Source: Polytrichum commune (lineage: Eukaryota > Streptophyta > Polytrichopsida > Polytrichales > Polytrichaceae). Taken from it: a stretch of 64,000 nucleotides of DNA. The position numbers and the translations under genes were made by a program. Below, piece after piece: positions 55,962-64,000 of this stretch. The stretch spans positions 12,648,001 to 12,712,000 of the forward strand of contig OX485809.1 in the NCBI GenBank assembly GCA_950295325.1, written 5' to 3'. The notes under the pieces are model-generated. The model saw only the letters and a list, made by a program, of their open reading frames with translations. It ran no database searches and was not told the DNA's origin. How positions within the stretch are numbered: position 1 is the first letter of the stretch; every line of letters starts with the position of its first letter.

Positions 55962-58900
55962 ATGAAGGAAATAGGCAATTCACAACCTCCGACAACGGAA
56001 CCATCTAAGAAAAAGAAGAGGAGGCGATCGTCTACACATTACACTGATAAGAAGAGAAAGACAGTGAGGACACAAAAGTCACAGGCAAAGAAAGCGCCAA
56101 TCGAGGGCCGTGGGACGCCCGAGGATTTGAGCCAAAGCATAATGGACCTGCGGAAACCTTCATGGAGGCTAGACTGTGGGATTCGGCCTTTTCATTTATC
56201 ACCGATTGTAGAAGAGGCGGACGGAAGTAAAGCGCAACCAATGGCAGAAGTGGAGGAGTTGGGAAACAACAGCATCCAAGAGGACTCACGCGAAGAGACA
56301 AACTCTACAAGTGTCGTACGTATTCTTCGGGTTCTCCATATATTCAGTTGTTTGAGCACATAATGAAAATGGTAGAACATATTCAACTGTGAAACAACTT
56401 TTCTTTTAGATATTATGGTTTGCCATCATTGTTATAAACATTGTTTTATCTTAAATATAGGAAGAGGGGGGGAGTGGAGATAGTGGAAATATCTACGAAG
56501 AAGACAACAAGGAGGTAGCACAACAAATTGAGAAGGCGTTAGAAGAGCGAGAACCGATGTCGGGACAACCAACGATTCAAGCAAGAGAAAAAATGAAGGC
56601 GTCCAAGAGGAAAGCGGCAAAGGAAGATCTGAAATCAAATTTGTTGGGAGGCCGCGAAAGAGCTGAAGGAGGAGACCCATGCGCAGAAACCCTAAGTGTG
56701 GATGTTGTGACCCCTGCTTCAAGATTTATGCGAAGCAAGGCGGGCGGAACACAACAAACATCAAGGCGAGGGCGTGACCGCGGGAGAGGAATGGCACAAA
56801 TAAACCTCGGAGATTCGAGAAGCACTCCAATATCGCCGACAGAGGACGGGACCTCGGAAGATAGTGGCGCCAATATAGGGGCTTCAGTGGAGGGCATACT
56901 CCAAATTCTGGTAAGGTGTCGGGATCTCGGCCAAGCTATGTTCGCCAACGTTTTTGCTTTCTATCACCTTGATTTCTCATAGTATTTGGAATATCAGCTT
57001 GACTTGCTTTCGGCCTTGTCTTGATTTGGGTTTAGGAACATGTCAGGAAAGGTATGTTTGTGCTTGAAAAATCAAAAGGTTATGTGCACATCATGTTGCT
57101 CTCGGCCTTGTCTCGTTTTGTGTAGTGCACAAGAACGAGCTAGGGGAAGAGGCCTCGGATCCGAGACCTCATATTTGTGTAAGTTTGAGTATGTGAAAGG
57201 TAGGGTTTTGAGAGAGGCGAGGTTCTTGATTTCTCAAACTAATGGAATGTCAACTTTCTTGCTTTCTTGATTCCTTGCTCTCGGCCATTTCTTCTATTGT
57301 ATAGTGCATAAGTGGGAGCCATAGGAAGAGGCCTCGGATTCAAGGCCTCTTATTTGTGGGTAGGTTTGTGCTTGAAAAATCAAAATGTTATGTGCACATC
57401 AATTGCTCTCGGCCTTGTCTTGTTTTGTGTAGTGCATAAGAAGGAGCTAGGGGAAGAGGCCTCGGATCCGAGGCCTCTTATTTGTCTAAGTTTGAGTATG
57501 TGAGAGGTAGGGTTTTGAGAGAGGTGAGGTTCTTGATTTCTCAAACTAATGGAATGTCAACTTTCTTGCTTTCTTGATTCCTTGCTCTCGGCCATTTCTT
57601 CTATTGTGTAGTGCATAAGTGGGAGCCATAGGAAGAGGCCTCGGATCCGAGGCCTCTTATTTGTGGGTAGGTTTGTGCTTGAGAAATCAAAATGTTATGT
57701 GCACATCAATTGCTCTCGGCCTTGGCTCGTTTTGTGTAGTGCATAAGAAGCAGCTAGGGGAAGAGGCCTCGGATCCGAGGCCTCATATTTGTGTAAGTTT
57801 GAGTATGTGAAAGGTAGGGTTTTGAGAGAGGCGAGGTTCTTGGTTAGGTTTTAACATCATCAAATGTGTGCCCCACGGGTGAACACCCGTGGGCCATGTA
57901 ACAGGGTATCTTGGGTAGGATTTAGCATCATCACGGGGAGATGTCTCCATGTCAAATATTTTTTTAAATTATGATTTTTTTTCTCTATATTCATAACCAT
58001 TGATTTTATATTTTGTATATTTTTTTGAAATTTTTTGTCATCTTCATTTTTTCTAGTAATTGTTTTAGTTGAATTCTACGTCATTTTAGGTAGAAATTGT
58101 ATGTTTTCTAGAAAAATATGGTCACCAAATTTGGTCATGACATTTTACTCCGTAATAGATATCATGTATATCTACCTCCCAAAACAATTTGAGAAAATTT
58201 TGACCCATTTTGGTGATGCAACTTGGCAATGGAGTGACCTCCCCTGGAACATCATCAAATGTGAACCTCACGGGTGAACACCCGTGAGCCATGTAACAAG
58301 TAAATTGGTTAGGTTTTAAAATCATCAAGGAGGGGCATTTGGAAGAGGCCTCGGATCCGAGGCCTCATTTTTGAGTCAGGTATGTGCATGAAAAGTTAAA
58401 ATGTTATGTTCATTTTTGAATGCGCTTGGCCCTCTTGTTTTGGGTAGTGCATAAGTAGGTACTTTGTGAAGAGGCCTCGGATCCGAGGCCTCATTTTTGT
58501 GTCAAGGTATGTGCTTGAAAAATGAAAATCTTATGTTCATTTTCGAATCCTCTCGGCCTTCTTGTTTTGGGTAGTGAATAAGTATGTGTTTTGGGAAGAG
58601 GCCTCGGATCCGAGGCCTCATGTTTGTGTCAATTTTATGCTAGAAAAATCAAAATGTTATGTTCGTGTAAGATTGCTCTCGGCCTTCTTGTTTTGGGTAC
58701 TACATGAGTAGGAGGTTTGTGAAGAGGCCTCGGATCCGAGGCCTCATTTTGGAGACAATGTATGTGCTTGAAAAGTCAAATTGCTATGTTCACATAAGAT
58801 TTCTCTCGACCTTTTTCTTTTGGGTAGTACATAAGGAGGAGGTAGGAAAAGAGGCCTCGGATCCGAGGCCTCTCATTCGTAGGTAGGTTAGTGCTAGAGT

Positions 58901-61900
58901 TGACCACTTGACTTAGCATTCGGCCATTTCCATTTGTAGTTTGCTCTCGGCCTTGTATTGTTTTTGTGAGGATTTGTTTCTTTATAGTTACGAAGTTATT
59001 GACTTTTCTTTGTGAAATTCTCATTTTCTCCATGTTCTTAGGATATGGACTCTTCACAGGTTGCGCAATCGCAACCCCAATCTGGAGAGGATGTTGTTCT
59101 TGCGGCCCCCGCCGTTGAAGTTGAAGCTGTGCAGGTTGAGAGTCTCAATTCGCAGGGCCCATTACAAGTAGAGGTGAGTTGGATAGTTGTTGAGTAATTT
59201 GTTGAGCAAGTTTTTTGAGTTCTAGCTTTCTAAGCATGGTTTTATTGTTTGTGTTTTTGTTAGGCTCTCGCAATGAGCGAAGATGCCGTTCAAGCAGTTG
59301 CCGACACGGATCCCGTGGTGTGTGAGCTTGAGCTTTGGAAATCACAAAAAGAGGACTCCATTGGTGTTATCCAACGCCTCCGGATTAAGCCAACCTGTAA
59401 GTCCCGCTTATCCATTCCTTTGTGCCGCTTGAGAGCCCTCCCTCTCGTCCGTCCTATCAGTGAGATTGAGGTGCAGCGCTTGGAATGTGAATTTGTAATG
59501 GGATACCGAGAGGGTGATCGGGTTCTTTACGTGTCTTCTTTCAACGACGTTCCCGTGGACCTCCCCATTCCCCCTGGCATTATGGCCTTTTGGAGCCCTC
59601 TCTGGCAAGAGGCCTCCGTAGAATTTGACGCCAAGCTCAAGGAGGATCCGGATCTTGCACATTTCGCCGGGAAGATGTTCTTCGTCTGGGAAGGCAATCA
59701 TCGTCTCACCGCTTGGTGGAGACACATCAATAACCACCACGCCGATGACAAGAGTTGGCATATCTCGGTGGATTGCATTGTTGTTGACCCTAGAGGATAC
59801 ACCGGTGTATTCCTCAATGCTATGAGCGACATTAATTGGTAAGCTTATTCATTTTTTTCATTCATTTTTTATTTTTGTTTCAATTATTTTCCATTCTTTT
59901 CACTTCACGTTCCTCACATATTTTCTCTCAGGTCAACCGAGCATGATTATGTCAAGGCAAACATTCCGGCCAAGCTCTTTCGAATCCGCACTTTTGGGAG
60001 GTTAGAGTTGTCTACCTTCAAGGATCTTATATCGCCATCTGACTACAAAGCATGCGAGAAGATAAAGGAGAGTCGCCCAACTTGGTACACCTTGACCGCG
60101 GATGTGTTCGTTAAGTTTCTTTACAAAGTATGATTTTATGCATTTAATCATTTAGAGCTTCCAACATAGATAATTTCCATGCCGATTATATGAACTCACA
60201 AGGTCATTTCTTGCAGAGAGACATTTCGGCTCAAGCAGACCTTGCAGTGAGGCATTACCGTGAGACCACACCCGTTGCGGAGAGGTCGGCCACTGAGATT
60301 TGGAATGTTATGACCAAGGCCCAGGAGAGGACAATCAAAAGTATTCGGGCCCGTTCTTTTGAGAAGTACATATCCGTTGCACACCCTGACAATGGAGAGG
60401 ATTTCTTTCATGAGGTACTCTTTTGAACTCAAATCACTTTTGAACGCAATTCATCCAAATCACTCTTCAACTCTATTAGTCTTTTGAACTCAAATCATTT
60501 TTATTTTGTGTACAGATTGACCGCCATTTTAATGAGTTCTCTTCGACGGACATGACAATTGAAAAATTGCAAAAAATTGTCACATGCCCGGTTGAAGCTT
60601 CGTTCAAAGCTAAGTGGCTTCACTGGTGGAACGCCCCCCTTCGTGAAAGGTTAGATAACAAGTTCCCCGTCGACAAGCCTATGAGGGAGAGGGCTTTGGA
60701 CGACTGGCTACACAAGGCGTCCTTCTGGGCTCAGGTAAATCCATTCCTCGGTCTTCTTCATTTTCATTTTCCTCTATTCCATTTATCTCATATCTAATCA
60801 TCTCCCTCTCTGCAGTTGGAGAAGGAAGTCGCGGTTGAAATTGAGACCTTAGAGGAGAGCCTCTCCGTCGACATTAATTGGGACGCATCAGAAACTATCT
60901 TGCGCCCTCGTGAGTACGTTGATCATTGGCGGATTGTCCTTTGGGACAAGGCCTTCAAGCCTTATCTCGGCGATAAGCCTGACATCGCCTTTGCCAAAGG
61001 TGATAATCTCTTGGAGTTCGAGGAGGGGGCTCTCGCTATCAAACGTGTGGCCTATCGGTAATACATCTATCCTCCACTTTGCACCTCTCCTTAATGTCAT
61101 TTCTTGCTCGTTTTCTTAGTTTTCTTATATTCTTGTTTTGTCATGTAGGTATATCATGAGATAATTGGTTGTGAAGAATGCATTGGCCTCATCTTCCTTG
61201 CCGGACTACCTCTCGGACTGGGTGAATATTTTTTCTAGCCTCTGCGTGTACACGACCGCGCAAACAAACAAATTTTCCGAATTGCACTTGCAGGGTGGTG
61301 GATGGTACTTGGATTGTGCTGCAGGATTTGTCCCCGGGGAAGAGAAGGCTTTGTTTGCTAGCCTTGTTAGTAGTGCTCTGGATAATAACATTGTTACCTT
61401 GGAGGAGCCTGACATCGTTGAGCTTCCCCCTCCTCCTCCTAAGGCACCAAGGAGAAAGGGCAAAGCAAAGAAGACCGCCACTCAAGCATCTTCCCAAGTT
61501 CTCACTCGGTCTGCTTCTAAGACCCCGGTTGAGCCACCCACCCTTCCACACAGTCCATCTATCGCTCCCTCCGTTGCTCCCTCTCTTGCCCCCTATGTTA
61601 CTCCATCTGCATTTCATCCACAATCTCTTGCCACTCCATCTCACAGTGGCACTTCTCTCCTCTCTTTGCCTCGCAAGAGGAAGGCCGCTCTCTTGGATAC
61701 TAGTGCCACCTCTTCGGATGCCCCTAACACGCTTACCCTCATCGAAAATGTGGACATGGTTCAACTAATGCTGGATTCCGAGGTTGCCGGAGGTCCCCTC
61801 CCCGCATATACCCGCATCCAAGAGTTCATTGCCAAGGTTTGTATACTTGCCTTCGTCAATTCTCAATTTTTTTCCTTTGCTTTGCTTATTTCTGTCTTTC

Positions 61901-63227
61901 TTGTTTTCTCATGAAGTTTCAATTGCAGGTTGGGGCAGGTCATTTCCGTGTGAACACCTCGACTACAACTCACAAGGGCCTCGATTTGCTCTTCGCCGAC
62001 ATTCCCGAGAATTTGCCGGTGCCGAACATCTCCACCGATGTTCCTGCTTGGAACAAGCTTCATGAATCATACTATGAGTGTCTTTTTGCATTTGTGAAAT
62101 CTAACCTCTATGATCATGGTGTCCTTGTTCTTGCCTATTGTGCGAGTGTCAGTGTTTCTAGGAGTATTTTCGATTGGGCACACACTTATGACTTCTACGT
62201 CGCAGAAGATTGGTTTGGAATGAATGATTTGGACCTCCAATCTCCCGTTGTTCCCTCTGGAGTGATAAGCAAGTCTCCCTCTCTTCCCTTTCCGTATTGC
62301 TTATCATTTCAATTTCATTTCATTTCAATTCAATTTCATTTTCATTGTTGCAGACTCGGAAGTTCAACATCAAAGTTCTTGTTCGTGTTAACTCCGTTCT
62401 TAGAGTGCGGGAGGAGGCCATACAAGAGTATGGTTACAACCTCCAACGAGATGGATGGTTGAATACCTTCACCGATGAGAAGAGCCAGACGATGCGCAGT
62501 GATGGGGTACCTTGGCGAGGTGCCCGTGAGAAGCATCCGGTTTTTTTTTCCATCGTTCTCGCTACTCTCACCAACAAGAATGATGTTATTATGGACTGGC
62601 AGTGTGGTGTAGGTACGCCTTCTTTTTCAACTTCATCCTTACTTTGAATTTTCCATTATTTTTCCTTGACTAGTTTCCATACTAACATTTTGCCTCTCTT
62701 TGCTTTAGGTGGTTCGATTATAGCATGTCGCTCCCTTGAGCGGCATATTGTGGCCCTTGATAGTGACCCCGTCATTTTCAATTCACTCCTACTCCCCATG
62801 CGCGATCCCCAGCCTGCGCATATATCTCGCTCAGTTGCCGCACCGTCTACATCTATCTTTGATCCTCCTCAAAAGATGACCAAGAGGGCATTTGGATTCC
62901 TTTGTGCGTAAGTTTGCTTTCTATATTTTGCCATGTTTGCCTTTATTTCAAATTCTCATTTTCTAGTGTCATCATGTTTCTAATCCTTTTGCTTGGGTGT
63001 TTAGAGAGCCAGCGGAGGTCGCAGTCATTCGTCGAGACATGTTCTCAAGTCCTCCGAAGCCGTTTGAGCTTCCCCCGTATGCTAGTGCAATGGCGGATTG
63101 TTTTGCGAAGGCGGAATCCCCATCTCCTCCTCGCGTTCGTCATTTCTCGCGTGGAACACGAAATCTTTTCTTGTTAGAAGCAAATGAGGGTGAGGAAAGT
63201 GATAGGGAATGTTCTCCAAGCCCTTAG
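55962..63227 (+). CDS. ParB-like plus beta-class DNA-methyltransferase-like protein, 13 exons, one in-frame TAA
   Basis: Exons: 55962-56315, 56461-56910, 59042-59173, 59264-59838, 59932-60127, 60217-60414, 60516-60734, 60816-61057, 61149-61836, 61929-62261, 62354-62612, 62709-62907, 63005-63227. Every junction is GT-AG and in phase, giving 1,355 codons. Residues 1-60 are very basic (EPSKKKKRRRSS), suggesting a nuclear protein. PISEIEVQRL (376) and EGNHRLTAWW (455-464) fit the ParB/sulfiredoxin fold, where GxHR binds nucleotide. DLLFADIPENL (1037-1047) stands where DPPY would be. REKHPVFF, then DVIMDWQCGV and RHIVALDSD (1187-1235) match motif X and motif I in the beta-class (N4/N6) order. The catalytic boxes are altered, so methylation is doubtful. 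TAA at 61162 (codon 794) truncates the product before the methyltransferase-like part. The first two exons are linked by phase only. Confidence 0.65.
56911..59041 (+). repeat. Large second intron filled with palindrome-bearing tandem repeats
   Basis: This 2,131-base intron is over 20 times longer than the others. Units contain CTCTCGGCCTTGT, TTTTGTGTAGTGCATAAG, a 22-base palindrome (half-site GAGGCCTCGGA), then TTTGTGT and GTGCTTGAAAAATCAAAATG. The palindromes start at 57149, 57328, 57456, 57635, 57763, 58345, 58471, 58598, 58724 and 58851; all but the first two are perfect. Spacing is about 125-180 bases, apart from one gap of 582 where a different block (about 57840-58331) is inserted. Confidence 0.85.
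57840..58335. repeat. Inserted block with hairpins, bounded by direct repeats
   Basis: TGGTTAGGTTTTAACATCAT at the left is answered in the same direction by TTGGTTAGGTTTTAAAATCA at the right. Just inside are near-perfect palindromes with core CACGGGTGAACACCCGTG at about 57872-57893 and 58267-58288, both followed by GCCATGTAACA. The middle is AT-rich and has no gene. It looks like an insertion into the palindromic tandem array, but its class is unknown. Confidence 0.55.
61162..61164 (+). other. In-frame TAA in exon 9 of the ParB/methyltransferase-like gene
   Basis: Using donor GTAATA at 61058 and acceptor CATGTAG at 61148 (a 91-base intron like its neighbours), the frame reads RYIMR, stop, LVVKNALASSSL. 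The frame is open on both sides for hundreds of codons. The next AG (61160) does not avoid the stop. A single C-to-T or G-to-T change from CAA or GAA would explain it. Confidence 0.7.
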
Positions 63228-64000
63228 TTTATCATTTTGGTTTTGGAGATTATAACTCTGTTTGTTGTTGTTATCCGGCTTTAATAAAAGTTGTGTGTTG
63301 GTTTTATTTTTGATATCCGGCGCAAGTTTCATTCTTTCTCTCCATTATTTCATATTCATATGTCAACCCGCATTGCATTTTTTATTTTTTCTTCATCGTT
63401 CGGATCTCTGAACTTCTAGTCACAAAACAATCTAGCTCTTGGCTCTTAGTGTGAGATCTTAGTTATAGGGGGACCATACTTTCTATTAGTGTGGATGGTT
63501 TATTTTATGGTTGTGCACACTAATCACATTGGCCGTCTTCCAATCCCAATTGCTATATAGCAATTGGAAGTTTTGTTTGGCACGCGAACATAACCTCGTC
63601 AAACTTTTTAAATTGAACTTCATGTTGTTCTCAAAGAGCCGGCACGTCACCTCAAAAATTTCCAAGAGGATTCTAAGGTTGGACTTGGGGGATTTCTCCT
63701 TGAGGTCTTTGGCTAAGCTAAGGACTGAATTGGAAGGCTGTTATGGTGCGACGGAGTTTTATGGCATGTTCTTTGGATCATTTTACCCATATTGGACATG
63801 CCCGGCAGATAGGGTGTAGATGGCCCTAAACTAGAGTATATAGCTATTTTAACTAACTACCCATTTTTGTAAGTCTTGAGGTTGGCTACATTTTGTTGAC
63901 CAATAAAATATTTTGTGTATGGTATTTTGATTTCAATTTGGTGACGTCAGCCTTAATTTAATATGATACATTTGAAAACATATACTATAAGATGTTTGAT
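63228..64000. other. 3' flank of the ParB/methyltransferase-like gene
   Basis: AATAAA at 63283-63288, 56 bases after the stop codon, is a good polyadenylation signal. Beyond it the DNA is AT-rich; a 102-residue frame at 63511-63819 has no recognised domain and is not called. Confidence 0.5.

Noticed and set aside
57149-58872. CRISPR-like array
   Set aside because: The repeats are palindromic and evenly placed, but the spacers are themselves repeats of one another, the spacing is 125-180 bases, and the array lies in an intron of a eukaryotic gene.
49829-61164. Genetic code with UAA read as an amino acid
   Set aside because: Two genes each carry one in-frame TAA, and the larger genes end in TAG or TGA. 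However, the two intact transposase genes have no internal TAA, the retroelements contain TAG as well as TAA breaks, and two cases are too few.
63511-63819. 102-residue plus-strand frame near the window end
   Set aside because: No domain, no splice partner in phase with the upstream gene, and beyond its polyadenylation signal.

Overview
The window looks like nuclear DNA of a land plant, probably a seed-free one (fern, lycophyte or bryophyte). The evidence is indirect. There are spliced genes with GT-AG introns, plant-type Ty3/gypsy LTR retrotransposons with tRNA-Arg-like and initiator-tRNA-Met primer sites, many small inverted-repeat elements, and gene types that I associate from memory with seed-free plants. 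No rRNA, tRNA gene, CRISPR array or bacterial operon was seen. The species cannot be named from the sequence.

Layout. 1-4.6 kb: non-coding, with a 0.3-kb tandem repeat. 4.7-16.1 kb: a decayed Ty3/gypsy element on the minus strand (integrase at the left, gag at the right). It carries three younger insertions: a solo LTR with a perfect CCCCA duplication inside its left LTR, a hairpin MITE, and a solo LTR of a different retroelement. 16.1-34 kb: AT-rich non-coding DNA made of dispersed repeats, two MITE families, a 1.4-kb inverted-repeat transposon, a 1.2-kb tandem duplication and several minisatellites. 34.9-38.2 kb: a two-exon, apparently intact gene for an 896-residue DDE-type transposase-like protein. 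40.0-48.2 kb: a chromovirus with near-identical LTRs but badly broken coding sequence, split by a second copy of the inverted-repeat transposon. 48.9-50.5 kb: a minus-strand coiled-coil/RING gene open except for one TAA. 52.0-55.6 kb: an intact two-exon MULE-type transposase (1,193 residues). 55.96-63.2 kb: a 13-exon gene whose phases agree at every junction.

The 13-exon gene is the best candidate for an undescribed system. It joins a basic, nuclear-type N-terminus, a ParB/sulfiredoxin-like domain (EGNHRLTA) and a C-terminal beta-class (N4/N6) DNA-methyltransferase-like fold with altered catalytic motifs. It is arranged head to head with the MULE transposase across about 320 bp. Its 2.1-kb second intron holds ten copies of a 22-bp palindrome, eight of them perfect. 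One in-frame TAA at 61162 would remove the methyltransferase-like half from this allele.

The transposase, RING and ParB-methyltransferase genes may be parts of mobile elements or domesticated relatives. I found no convincing terminal repeats around them, so their mobility is unproven. All gene models rest on reading frames and splice signals only.
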